Source: Pusillimonas sp044464525
GTDB taxonomy: Bacteria > Pseudomonadota > Gammaproteobacteria > Burkholderiales > Burkholderiaceae_B
DNA length: 64,000 nucleotides
Direction of reading: 5' to 3'
Assembly: GCF_044464525.1 (NCBI RefSeq)
Contig: NZ_JBIQLE010000008.1
Coordinates: 72,514-136,513, forward strand
Part shown: positions 18,376 to 29,400 of the stretch, piece by piece
How the letters are laid out: each line of letters begins with the position of its first letter
How positions within the stretch are numbered: the first letter of the stretch is position 1
Made by a program: the position numbers and the translations under genes
The notes under the pieces: generated by a model
Told to the model about the DNA's origin: nothing
Databases searched by the model: none
Seen by the model: the letters and a program-made list of their open reading frames with translations, nothing else

Positions 18376-18750
18376 TTATTTTCCGTACTTGGTTTTAGCT
18401 TCAGCAATGCACTGATCTTTGGCGTCGCCAGACAGAGCATCGCATTTCTCCTTGGCGACGTCATAGTCGGCGTCGCGCTTTTCCTTTACGGCATCATGCT
18501 GTGCCTCGGCCGATTTCTTGCCGGCCTTGGCATCGGCCTTGGCAGAGTCGCGTTGAGACTTTGCCTGCTGCTCGCAAACATCCTTCTCATTCCCGCTCAT
18601 GCTGTCGCAGTGTTTCATTGCCGCATCGTATTGGGCGCTGATTTGATCGGATGTCATCACCTGATTAGCAGTCGCCGAGACGGCGAAAGCCATCAGCAGG
18701 GGGGTGGCGCCAATAGCGATTAAATACTTCAGGTTTTTGATGTTCAACAT
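18376..18750 (-). CDS. Secreted Lys/Ala-rich protein with a duplicated Cys motif
   Basis: 124 residues with a signal peptide (hydrophobic YLIAIGATPLLMAFAVSA) and an AAGGAAT ribosome site. The mature part contains two copies of a motif of the form CD(S/A)(M/L)SG(N/D)xKDxC: KHCDSMSGNEKDVCEQQAK and EKCDALSGDAKDQCIAEAK, separated by a charged helical stretch rich in Lys, Asp and Ala. The paired Cys suggest two disulfide hairpins in the periplasm. Similar proteins are sometimes labelled TolA-like, but only because of composition. The next gene upstream (CsbD) is on the same strand and may be co-transcribed. Confidence 0.65.
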   Translation of the reverse strand: MLNIKNLKYLIAIGATPLLMAFAVSATANQVMTSDQISAQYDAAMKHCDSMSGNEKDVCEQQAKSQRDSAKADAKAGKKSAEAQHDAVKEKRDADYDVAKEKCDALSGDAKDQCIAEAKTKYGK

Positions 18751-18758
18751 ATGATTCC

Positions 18759-18938
18759 TTATTTTACTTTGTCGCGAACTGCGTCTTTGGCTTCACCCAC
18801 CTTACGCTGGGCGGTACCCACATTTTTCTCGACCTTGCCTTCGAGCTCGGTTTGCTTGCTGCCGCTAACCTTGCCTGCGGCTTCTTTTACGGTGCCTTTG
18901 ACCTCTTTTGCGGCGCCTTTGACTTTATCCTTGTCCAT
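18759..18938 (-). CDS. CsbD family stress protein
   Basis: The 59-residue protein starting MDKDKVKGAAKEVKGTVKEA matches the small hydrophilic CsbD family, which is induced by general stress in many bacteria; its biochemical role is unknown. The frame is open further upstream (to 19043), but GAAGGAATACGT precedes ATG 18938, and CsbD proteins normally start here. It ends 8 bp before the start of the secreted Cys-motif gene, so the two probably form one transcript. Confidence 0.85.
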   Translation of the reverse strand: MDKDKVKGAAKEVKGTVKEAAGKVSGSKQTELEGKVEKNVGTAQRKVGEAKDAVRDKVK

Positions 18939-19112
18939 ACGTATTCCTTCTTTTCGAAATTGGCGATAAGCCCGGGTAACCCTAAGGACCGCCTTCGAGC
19001 ATCGCTCGGTTAGGGAATAGCAAGTGGCGTGCCTGGCAGACAAAAGAAACCGGCCGGCGCGGGCCCGCTCGGTGGCGGGTTGATTTCTTCAAATGCGAAA
19101 ATCGATGTAACG

Positions 19113-19340
19113 ATGCGCGAGTTCGACGCGATCTGCCCGCCGCCGGTGCGGGAGTTCAGCGCTGCCGACATCAAGCGCCTGCGCGAAGCGTTGAAGTTCA
19201 GCCAACCTGTGTTCGCTCTTCATTTGCACACGTCGGCCTCGACCGTGCGCAAGTGGGAGCAAGGCGATACCCATCCCACGGGGCCAGCCCTCAAGCTGCT
19301 CAATGTCATCGCCGACAAGGGCTTACAGGCCATCATCTGA
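19113..19340 (+). CDS. Xre/HigA-like antitoxin, probably orphaned or 5'-truncated
   Basis: 75 residues from ATG 19113 (MREFDAI). The core FSAADIKRLREALKFSQPVFALHL...TVRKWEQGDTHPTGPALKLL is the helix-turn-helix of NadS/HigA-type antitoxins. Family members usually have about 25 more residues at the N-terminus; the frame is open back to a GTG at 19029, but that stretch (GRQKKPAGAGPLGGG) does not look like antitoxin sequence. No RelE/HigB-like toxin lies upstream. I read it as an orphan or decayed toxin-antitoxin half. Confidence 0.65.
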   Translation: MREFDAICPPPVREFSAADIKRLREALKFSQPVFALHLHTSASTVRKWEQGDTHPTGPALKLLNVIADKGLQAII

Positions 19341-19368
19341 TACCTGACGACGAAGGAGACAGGCATTG

Positions 19369-19581
19369 GTGACTCGGATTGCTCCTTTCAGCTCATAACA
19401 TCTTGAAGTCGCCTGTCGTGTGCTGGCCGATACCGAGCGCGGTCTGAGCGGAACGCAGATCGAGCGCCTGCTGCAAGAAATCGAGGTTAGTGACACGTCG
19501 CCCGGCATAACCAAGTGGAAGCGACTGTTCAAGAAGCTTCCCATAGTTGGCATCAACCGCCACAGAATCGGAAATAGATAG
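19369..19581 (+). pseudogene. Remnant of a TIGR02391-like (AbiJ-N/Ymh-type) protein with an early stop
   Basis: GTG 19369, preceded by GAAGGAG, reads MTRIAPFSS, then TAA at 19396-19398, then in the same frame HLEVACRVLADTERGLSGTQ and continues through SPGITKWKRLFKKL to TAG at 19579. The block after the stop resembles the N-terminal domain of TIGR02391-type proteins as I remember them (a conserved VLADT...GLTGSEI...TKxxRLF order). The stop would be a single C-to-T change of CAA (Gln). The remaining C-terminal part is absent, so it is doubly broken. It follows the orphan antitoxin. Confidence 0.5.
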
Positions 19582-19590
19582 CTATTATCG

Positions 19591-19627
19591 TAAAAAAGCC
19601 GCCCCTACAAAAGCAGGGACGGCTTCC
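19591..19627 (-). terminator. Terminator of tRNA-Leu(UAA), minus strand
   Basis: On the minus strand GAAGCCGTCCCT pairs with AGGGGCGGCTT (one mismatch) around GCTTTTGT, then TTTTT follows. It lies just downstream of the 3' end of the tRNA gene. Confidence 0.75.
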
Positions 19628-19631
19628 AAAT

Positions 19632-19719
19632 TGGTGCCCGGGACCGGAATCGAACCGGTACGCTCGCAATGAGCGAGGGATTTTAAGTCCCTTGTGTCTA
19701 CCTATTCCACCACCCGGGC
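19632..19719 (-). tRNA. tRNA-Leu (anticodon UAA)
   Basis: Minus strand. The acceptor arm GCCCGGG/CCCGGGC closes, with encoded ACCA at the 3' end (19632-19635). The anticodon arm AGGGA-CTTAAAA-TCCCT presents TAA, there is a long variable arm as expected for leucine, and the T arm has GGTTCGATTCC. Length is 88 nt with CCA. Confidence 0.95.
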
Positions 19720-19800
19720 AATATGCTTGCGCCTTTTGAAGCAGGCGACATATTACCAGCTTCTAGCGCGCGGCTTCTGGCTGTCGAGATAAAGACATCT

Positions 19801-20013
19801 TCAAATAAAGACATCCTCAATGCGTCGTGCATCAAGCACCCGCCCTTGTGTCAATCCTTGCTCGAGCCCTCGCTCCAGCCCCTTCTGTTCCGCATAATCA
19901 ATCATGTCTTCGGCATCGACCAGCGCCTGTTCGCGCCGTTCGGCGATCAGGCGCAGTTCTTCGTCGGAGCACAGGGACTCAAGACGCTTGAGGGCTTCTT
20001 TGACGGGGAGCGC
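19801..20013 (-). pseudogene. C-terminal remnant of an Rpn-family nuclease/transposase
   Basis: On the minus strand, after an in-frame TAA at 20014-20016, the sequence reads VKEALKRLESLCSDEELRLI, then AERREQAL, then a repeated Glu-Gln-Gly tail (EQKGLERGLEQGLTQG) and a TGA at 19801. The EALKxLExLSxDEExRxxAExRExAL order and the (L)ExGLEQG tail are typical of the C-terminal end of PD-(D/E)XK Rpn/transposase_31-type proteins. The catalytic N-terminal domain is missing. It lies between two tRNA genes. Confidence 0.55.
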
Positions 20014-20083
20014 TTACCCCGTGATCGACCTGCCGAAGCGGGGAAGGGCCGGAAGAGCCAAGAACTGAAGACCTAAAAACCAG

Positions 20084-20173
20084 TGGCGGAAGCGGTGAGA
20101 TTCGAACTCACGGACGGGTTGCCCCGTCGCCGGTTTTCAAGACCGGTCCATTCAACCACTCTGGCACGCTTCC
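20084..20173 (-). tRNA. tRNA-Ser (anticodon UGA)
   Basis: Minus strand. The acceptor arm GGAAGCG/CGCTTCC closes, with G discriminator and encoded CCA (20084-20086). The anticodon arm CCGGT-CTTGAAA-ACCGG presents TGA, a long variable arm is present, and the T arm has GAGTTCGAATCTC. Length is 90 nt. Confidence 0.95.
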
Positions 20174-20453
20174 ACAAGGCTTGGCAGTTTAACGCATGGC
20201 GGCATACTTGTCATACAACAACGCTGGGTGGGCCGCAGGTGCGTATAAACGTCAAATAGTGTCAAGAAAGCAATGAAACTCCGTCAAAATGTAAGGAGAT
20301 CGACGATTATAGGCCCTGAAAATGTAATTCGATGTTTTTAATGTTTTCAGTGTACGTTACACTCGTCCAGGTTTGAGTGACCACGAAAACAGAGAAAAGT
20401 AAAGCTCTTTCCCTATCTGTGTAGTCCACCATTTTTTCCCGTAGGTACCCGAT
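20174..20453. other. AT-rich leader of the giant adhesin gene
   Basis: 280 bp without a gene. It lies between tRNA-Ser (transcribed away) and the adhesin, so it should hold the promoter of the adhesin cassette. AT-rich stretches occur at 20304-20350. A perfect inverted repeat at 20349-20363 is listed separately. The ribosome site before ATG 20454 is weak (GTAGGTACCCGAT). Confidence 0.5.
20349..20363. promoter_or_regulatory. Candidate operator upstream of the giant adhesin
   Basis: AGTGTA-CGT-TACACT is a perfect 6-3-6 inverted repeat, too short for an RNA terminator and without a T-run. It lies 91 bp before the adhesin start and next to AT-rich DNA, a position suited to a dimeric repressor or activator. 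Which protein binds it is unknown. Confidence 0.4.
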
Positions 20454-23400
20454 ATGACCAAGCTCGCCGGCTCGCGTCCTTCCCCCCGCTCGTCCGAAGC
20501 CAAAAAGGCCTTTGCCCCGCGCAACAGCCGCCTGGCGCTCGAAACCCGCATTCTATTCGACGGCGCCGCCGCCGTGGCGGGGGCGGACGCGTTTGACGGC
20601 GATACGGGCGACGTGCCCGAGTACGTGCCGCAGAGCCAGGATGATCAGCAGGATGCGGTGGTGCAAAGCTTGTTTGGGGCGATGTCGGTGGGGGTGATGT
20701 CTGCCGGCGACGTGTCAGTGAGCGTTGACGGTAGCGCTGATGAACTGAGCGTGGCCGAGCCCATCTCGCAGGTTGACGGTACAGTAAATATAGACACAGT
20801 TAACGTAGACGGCTGGAAACTGAGCGGTGAAGGCACTGTGACTGTAACCGTTTCCCTGGACAATGAAGCAGCCGGTTCGCTGAAAGCGGGTGAGTCGATT
20901 GCAACGGAATACACAGGCACGGCAGCGGAGGTCGAGCAATGGCTGAACAGCCTTGTTTTTACTCCTGCTGATGTGGAGCTTGGTAATGACGCCTTGACGG
21001 TAGTTGTTACGGCAACGCTCAATGGCGATAGTGATGCGACTGCAACGCGTACCATTACCATCACGCCCAGCAACGACCCGGCAACCTTAGCTGACGCTAC
21101 AGTTACCGTTACCGAAGGTGACACGTATGAATTTTCCGCTACAGACATCGAGCCCGTCGACCCGGAAGTCGTCATCGGAACCCAAGACAGCAGCCAACTG
21201 ATCTACAGCTTGCAGACAGGCCCGACGCACGGCTATCTGACCCTAAATAACGTGCGCTTGGGCGAAGGCTCCATCTTTACGCAAGAGGATATTGAACAAG
21301 GCAAGTTGCGCTATGTTCATACTGCCGGCGGCACCGATCAACAAAACGCCCAGGACAGCTTCACTTTGCGCATCAATGACGGCGCTACGCCTATTGGTGA
21401 GTCCGACACTGCCGTTATTACGTTGGACATAGACCCGGTCAATCAGCCGCCAAGCATCGGCGGCTCCGGGGTTGTATATGAAGGCCAGCCCCGCAATGCC
21501 CAAGGCACAGGCAATGTAGGCCAATACATTATCGGCAGCACGGGCGGAGACCCGGGCGACGACTTGGAAAACTCTGTTGTTCGAATCACGTCGTTGCCAG
21601 GCGGGGGCAAGTTGTATTTTACGGGTACCTTCACCAATGACGAGGGCGTCTCCCAGACCGTAGTAGAAAAGGAGATTACCGCGGCCGATATTACAGCCGG
21701 CTTCACTTTCCTATACTCGGAAAAAGACGGCTTAAGCTACGAGCGAACAGGCGGCATCATCGGCGATGAAGGTGCGACCAGCGACAGCTTCGGTGTTAGC
21801 ATCACCGACCAGGGCGGCGGCACCGACACTCATGTAACCCAAAGCGGCATAGTCGATCTAACAGTATTGCCAATTGACGATGACCCCATCCTGGATCCGG
21901 CGGCCACCCTAGAGGCTGCTGTTCCCGATGCAGCGAATGAAGCGGGCCACGCCGTTGTACTGACGCCTGAAATGATAGGCGCGAGCGATGTCGATACCAA
22001 TAATCGAAACATCCGTTTCATCGTCGATTACGACAGTACCGTCCTCAGTCATGGCCATCTTCAGCTTTGGATAGCGGAGGAGGGCGGCACTGAGAACGGC
22101 GGCACTTGGTACAACCTGCCCGCCGGCGAGTCGGTGTCCATGTACGAGATCGATAAAGGACGCGTTCGCTACGTACAAACCACGAATGCGAGCGAGGGTG
22201 ATGTCGACACCTTTAGATTCAAGGTTGTGGACAGCACCAATGCCATGCGTTGGGATACCGATGGTTCAATCTATGAACGCATCGGCGGCATATATGACTA
22301 TCCCGCTGATAAAAACTCGCCGCTGAAAGACCACGATTTCACCATCAAGCTGACGAACCACATGCCGAGCAATGATGGTCGCAATTGGGACGGTCTGGTT
22401 CGCAACCCACAAAACGAAGATAGTACGCACGCAGGGCACAAGCCCGGCGACAGCAGCGGTAACGGCGAGTTGGTAGAGGGTGGTTTCGTGATCTTGGGGG
22501 GAACGGATCACGAAGGTGATGATCCTTATCTGTCCTATGAAGCCAAGGGCGTTGAGCCTGAGGACGTCGTCTATACGTTTGGCGGGTTTTCCAATGAGGG
22601 CGGCAGTTCCAGCCAGGCCGGCGAACTGCAAATAAAGATCGGCGAGGACAACTGGCGCACGCTGAACCATTACGACTCCTTTACCCAGGCCGACCTCAAC
22701 GACGGCAAGATCCGCTTCAAGCACGATGGCGACAGCGAGAAGTTCGCCAGCACGGCCTTGTTCACGGTGTCGGCGGGCGTCATGGTGCGTGCGGGCGATA
22801 CTTGGGAACAAAGCACCTGGAACCCCGAGTTCATCTTTTACATCACGCCTACCAACGACCTGCCGGTCGTCACCGGTTCAGATGGCCTGGTCATTAAAGA
22901 AGGCGAAACAGTCTACATTACCGACCAATGGCTGGGGGTTTCCGACCCGGACGACGCCGCCAGCAACAGTGAGTTGTGGGGGTCAGAAGGCGGAGACGGT
23001 TCTACCGGCACGGTTCTGGATAAGGACGAAGTGCTGCGCGACGGCGTCGACAACTTTGCCGTCGACCACGACGACGATAACCCTCTATTGATCGAAATTA
23101 CTGGCCTTACCGGCACCGGCGCCTGGGAATATTGGGACGCAGATGCCAATGACGGCGAAGGGGCGTGGGTTGAACTACAGGTCGGCGACACGCTCGATTC
23201 CAACTTGCTTAAAACCGCCAGCGACGGCGGCGCTTCGGGCCTGCGTTTTGTGCATAATGGTTCAGAAGACCGCAGTGCATCGATTACTGTCAAAGCCATA
23301 GATCGTTGGAATGGCGAATCCGAAGAAGAGGCAACGGTCAATATCCAGATTACCAACGTCAACGACGGGCCGCTTATTGCGCAGACTCCTGATTTGGACG

Positions 23401-26400
23401 ACCCCTATGCGCCGGATGTGTACAACGGTTCGGACAGCAATATTGGGCTCAATCAGTCCGCGAATAATCCTGTCACTGTCCACGAAGGCCAGAAGGTAGC
23501 TATCACTAAGGCCGAATTGCAGGCTATCGACAGCGACAGCACCAGCCGGCAGGTTCAATACAAGATCACCCAGGCGACCAAATACGGCGACATCTTGCTG
23601 AGCGGCAAGAAGTTGGGTGTTGGCTCTTCGTTCACGCAAGCGGATGTGGACGCCGGCCTCGTAACTTATGTCCACCGGGGACGCGATGTAGCAGAGACCA
23701 GCGAATCGTATAACGACCATTTCAAGTTCACCCTATCCGACGGCGATCAAGAGCAGACGGGCAACGAGTTCTGGATCCGTGTCACTCCCGCTAACGATCC
23801 ACCCACCGTGGCCGTGCCCAGCGTTCCCCAAAAAACCGGAGACGATGGCGTCAATAAAATTGTGGGCGTCAGCGTCGGCGATACCGATTGGACGATAGCC
23901 GGGGGCGCGACGCAACTCGATCGTGGCGAAGAAAACTTCATCCAGGTGACGGTGCGCCTCATAGACGATAGCGGTGAAACCCCTGTTGTCGTACCGGGAA
24001 GTGAATTCGTCTATGACTTCACTACACCTGGTTCTGTCGACGGTAACTGGGGCTTCAAGAATAACGTCGATGAGAACGGCTTGCTCGTGCTGCAAGGCAC
24101 CCGCGAGCAGGTCAACGCCGCCCTGGCGGGCCTGACGGTGGCGTTTAATACTGACAAAAATGCCATCTATACGCTTGAGGTTATCGCCGACGACCGCTTG
24201 CGCGATAGCGATGGCGATTTGACCGCCGGCGCCAACGGTGGCGGGGTGAACCAGGGTACCGCGCCCGGAGACGATCCCGTCGATATTCTTGATACAGAGT
24301 ACGACTGGTCTTCGGCGACCACGACAGTAGCGGGGCTGGAGGCTGCGAGCCGGGGCAACATCGTTTCCAGAACCGTCGAACTGTGGTCATCCCGAACCAA
24401 CGATGCGCCGGAACTGGAAGCCCCCGCCGCGGCATCGGTATATGAAGACGTGCGCACGCGCATAGAGTTTGACCCCGATGGTGAAGACTCGTTCAAGGTG
24501 TACGACAAAGAGTCGGAAGCCTTCGATACTGAAGTGCAGCTATTCATCCAGGCGGGTGTTGGCCAAGGTGCGCTGCACATTGGGGAGTCGGGTTCAACCC
24601 TTAACTTCAGCATCACGCCGATTGACAGTAGTTCGGATGATTCCGATTACGTACCGCGTTCCGTCTCCGTGCAAGGTAACGGCTCAGGCTTGTTGATATT
24701 GACCGGGCGAGCGTCCGATATCCAGGCTTTGTTGAACGATAGCCACAAAGCGAATGGGATGTTCACCGGCGGCCTGTTTTATACCTCGCCCGCCGACGCC
24801 AACCACGACATGAATGAAGGGGCCAATGGCGACGTAACGCTTACATTCACCCTGACCGATGCGGCGCCTGAGGGTGAGGACAATGGTTCGGATCTCGGTA
24901 TTCCCCCAGCCGGAGGCAACGCGTCCATTACGCATGAACTTGCCGTAACCATCATCCCCGTCAACGACGCGCCGACAGTCGATGCCGGCCCGGATGGTTC
25001 AGAGCAGGACAGCCTGATCAGGGTTGCCGGCAGCGGCGCCGTTCCCATTGATGGCATCGTCATCGGCGACGTGGATGGCGACAATGATTACGTCACGGAG
25101 GCCGGCCTCGAAGAAAATGAAGAAGACGGCACCATCCAGGTCATTGTGCGTTTGCTGGACGTTGCCAGAGACGAGAGCGGAGCGCCCATTGTCGTGGACG
25201 GAAAATACGTTCCGGCCGATGCCTGGAGCTTGGATAGATATGCGGAACTCGGCGTTGAGTTTTTATCGCTGAACGAGGCGACTTCCGGCGCGGAAGCGCT
25301 TAGGCCCGGAGCAGGAGCGAACGGCGTTTCGACCGGTGCGTCGGCTTATGATCCCGATGTAGCCCATTCCGCGCTGATCCTGCGCGGCACCCTGGCAGAA
25401 ATCAACGCCTACCTGGCCGGCTTGCAAGTTGCTTTCACCGAGGCTGAAAACGCCAACGTCGACCAGCACCTGCTGCTGGAAATCATAGTCGATGATCGTA
25501 TACGCGACACCGACGGTTCCTTGAAGCGCGTAACGGTCGGCGAAGATAATAATATTGTTCAGGCCAACGGAGGAACGCAGAACCAGCCCAATGGCGACGA
25601 TCTGGGAGCGATTCCCGATACAGACAATTTCCAGGTCTATAGTGTGGTGGCCGGAGAAGATACAACGCCGGGCACTGCCGTGTCCGGGGACGAAGGCTAC
25701 AACGTCTTCAACGTCGTCAGCGACACCCGCGAACTGTTCGTATCGTCCATCAACGACCCGGCCTTCATCAGGGGAGACATCGAACAAGCAGCGGAAAACG
25801 ATCAGGGCACGGTTACCCTTACGGGCCTGACCATAACGGATTCCGACGCCTTGCCCAACGACAAGCTGACAATTACGGTTAGCCTGCCCCAGGACGGAGA
25901 CTTTACGATACATAGCGTCGGTGGTACCGGCGGTGACCTTGCCGATGGCTTTGTCGCAAATGAAAGCAAGACGGTAACGCTAACGGGCACCCTGGCCGAA
26001 ATCAACAGCCGCCTCAATCAGATTGTGATCAATCTGCCGGATGATACTGATGGTCTGCCCGCCGAACATTGGCATGGCAGCTTCAAGGTCGTTATCGAAG
26101 TCAACGATAACGGCAACCAGGGCACAAGGCCCGCAGAGGATGCTTTCGAGGATTATGAATATCCCGATGATATCGAGGAAGGTCAAGACGTCGGAGACTT
26201 TGGTTTCGCCTACCCAGACGATCCCGAAAACCCCATCAACAACGCACTGATCACCACGCGCGAGCTGACCTTCATCGTCAACCCGGTCAACGACAAGCCC
26301 GTCCTTGTCAACCCTGACACCGAGGGCGCGGCCGACGCCGATGTGGAAATGTCCGTGAAAGAGGATATGGACACCGCCGCCAACAATGGCGAAACGGTAG

Positions 26401-29400
26401 CCAACCTATTCGGGGATCGCTTTTCCGATGCCAATGACGACTTGATAGAGGTGGATAACGACGACCCAACAGACGATGAAGCGGCCAGCGAGCCGGACAC
26501 CTTCTGGGGCGTCATCGTCGTGGGTGACGAGTCCATAGAAGGTCAGGGTACATGGGAATACAAACTGCCTGACGGAGATTGGACGGTTATTAATCTTGGC
26601 GCTAACGGCGCACTTGTCCTGGCCGCCGACGCCAGCATACGCTTTAACCCCAAACCCGACTTCCACGGCGACCCGGGCAAGCTGACTGTTCGCCTCATCG
26701 AAACCAACGACAATGACGACGACACGACTACGGATCCCGATTTAGTTGTGTCGGGTAAATTCATCGACGACCAGGGCAGCATTGACTTCGACGATACCAG
26801 CCGTTTCAGCGATCCGCTCGATCTGGTTATCGAAGTTGAGAACGTCAATGATGCGCCTTCGTTGACCGGCGAGGCGACGCTTGCCGACGCCGAAGAGGAC
26901 GTTGAGCACAGCGCCGCCATGACAGCCGGGCAGATTGCCGGCCAACTGACCTATAGCGATGCGACGGACGATGTCAGTCTCGACGCAGAAGAAGGCGGGG
27001 TGGCAGGTGGCGAGGATGCCTCGACAGACCTTACAGCCATCGCCATTGTCGGTAATGCCGCTGACCCTGCCAATGAGGGCACATGGTATTACACGCTGAA
27101 TGGTGCTGACTGGATCGCGGTGCCGGTCGATGTGGGGAACGGCAATGCCATCGTGCTTGATGTAAGTGACAGTGACCATCAAATTCGTTTTGTTCCGGTT
27201 GAAAATTACAACGGTACTCCGGGCGGGTTGACCGTGCGCGGCGCCGATGAAACCTGGAATGAGCAGGTCGGGGTGCAAGACATCAGCAGCGTCTTGGGCG
27301 ACACTCACCCCTGGTCCGCTGATAGCGGCACGGTTGGTATTGTGATCACGCCAGTCAACGACAGGCCCACTCTGAGCTCATCCAATCAAGATGCAGAAGA
27401 CGGCGGCCGCATTAATATCACCGTCATAGAAAAAGACGATCTAACTGAAGACGAACCAGCGTTTGAGCCCGTGGCGCTACTTGCGGGCGTTACGGTAGGT
27501 GATCCCGACTTGGGTACTGGCGACATCGCGGCCGATATCTTTGGCGCGGGTTCGATTACCGTCGCTTTTGAGCATTGGATCACCGGCGATGAAATCGTTT
27601 TTGATCCTGACAATGCTGCTTACGCGGCGGCCGTTGAGCGCGTTGAATATGATTCTGCTAGTGGAGAGCTGGTCATTACGCTGACCGAGGCGGCAACCCG
27701 GGAGCAAGTCGAGAAAATCCTCGAGGCCATTACCTTTACCCATAACAGCGATGACCCGACCAATATACTTTCGGGTACGCCAAGAACAACGGTGAATTTC
27801 ACTGTAGAGCTTGACGACGGCGACAACGAACAAGCAGGCGGCAACTCGGGCGGCCCCGACCCTCTGAAGGCTGAAATCACAGGCAGCATTACGATTACTG
27901 CGGTCAACGATGCGCCGGACGCAGTGGACGATGAGCATGAAATGCTCAATACCCATGCCGAAGTTAAAGGCAACGTGATCGCGGGCAATCGTCTGCAGCC
28001 GGATAGCTCTGCTTCAGATGCAGGCTACGGCAATCAGGGTAAAGACGGCGACGTCGATAACGTGGACAGCGATCTAGAGGTCACGGGCATTCAACGTGCC
28101 GATGCGGACGGAAACCCTACAGGAGCCAAGATTGATTTCGGCACAGAAGACTCGGTCGAGATCGAAGGTGTGTACGGCACGCTGACCATCTTCAAAGACG
28201 GTAGCTATGCCTATGTGCTGGATGCCGACAAGCCCGAGGTCTATGGCCTGGACGATGGCGCATCGCTGGTGGAAAGGTTTGAGTACACCTTAAGCGACGG
28301 CGTCGAGGGGGCGGCCGAAGGCACGGATACGGCGTTGCTGGTTATTACCATCACAGGCGATACGCCAGTCTTGACCATTGTGCCCAGGGATGACAACGGT
28401 GCTGATGATCCTGGTAATGCAGCCAGCACCGGCCACGCAACGGTTTACGAGTCGGGCCTGGGCACGGTTGATGCCACCGGCAGCGAAGCGGCAACCGATA
28501 AGGAGTTCCATGAAAACGGAGAAATCAAGGTCAACATATCGACCGGCCTGAAGACCCTGGAGATAGGCAGCGGTGAGGATGCCAAGACGTTTACCCTAGC
28601 CGAATTGCAAGGGGCAACGCCGGCCAGCCCGCTTGTGGTCGATACCGCGTATGGCGTTCTGCGGATAACAAATGTTGATTTCGATAAGGGCGACGACACT
28701 GCTCCGCAGGAAATCACCCTGACCTATACCTACGAGCTGACAAAGACGGGTAATAACGCCCCGGAGGGGCTCGATGAGGGCCTGGGCGACAACATCACGC
28801 TGCGTGCCGTTGACGTCAACGACAAGGGCACGAGTGGCATCTTGAGGGTCTACATCGTTGATGATGCGCCCACGGCTGTAGCCGATACCAATGCAATTGC
28901 GGAGGACGGGGCGTCGGTAGGCGGCAATGTGATGACCGGCGGTTCGACTGGTGATGCCGAAGACACCGAAGGAGCAGATGGCGCTACATTGACCGGAGTC
29001 ATGAAGGGTGGGCTGCCGACTGGCCAAGAGCACGTTTCCGATACGGTTTTGACTTCGCCGATTGTGGGCGATTACGGTTCGCTGACCATTGGTGCTGATG
29101 GGGCGTATACCTACACTTTGGATAACACCAATCTTGCGGTTCAGGGCCTGAGTGAGGGCCAGACGCTGACGGAGATTTTCACTTACACGATCACGGATGG
29201 CGATGGTGACCAGTCGACGACGACGTTGACGATCACGATTACCGGCACGGACGACGATGTGACGGTGACGGTGCCGGAAGATCATGACGCTACGACGCCG
29301 GACGGCAACGTGACCGATCACGTGGTGTTCGAGAGCGCTCTGCCGGGTGGTACGACGGCAGGCTCCCCTGATAGTGCTGACGATCTGCGGGTTGAGTCCA

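Noticed and set aside
19723..20076. 117-codon plus-strand frame between the tRNA genes
   Set aside because: The minus strand carries recognisable Rpn-tail sequence here, so the plus-strand frame is its shadow.
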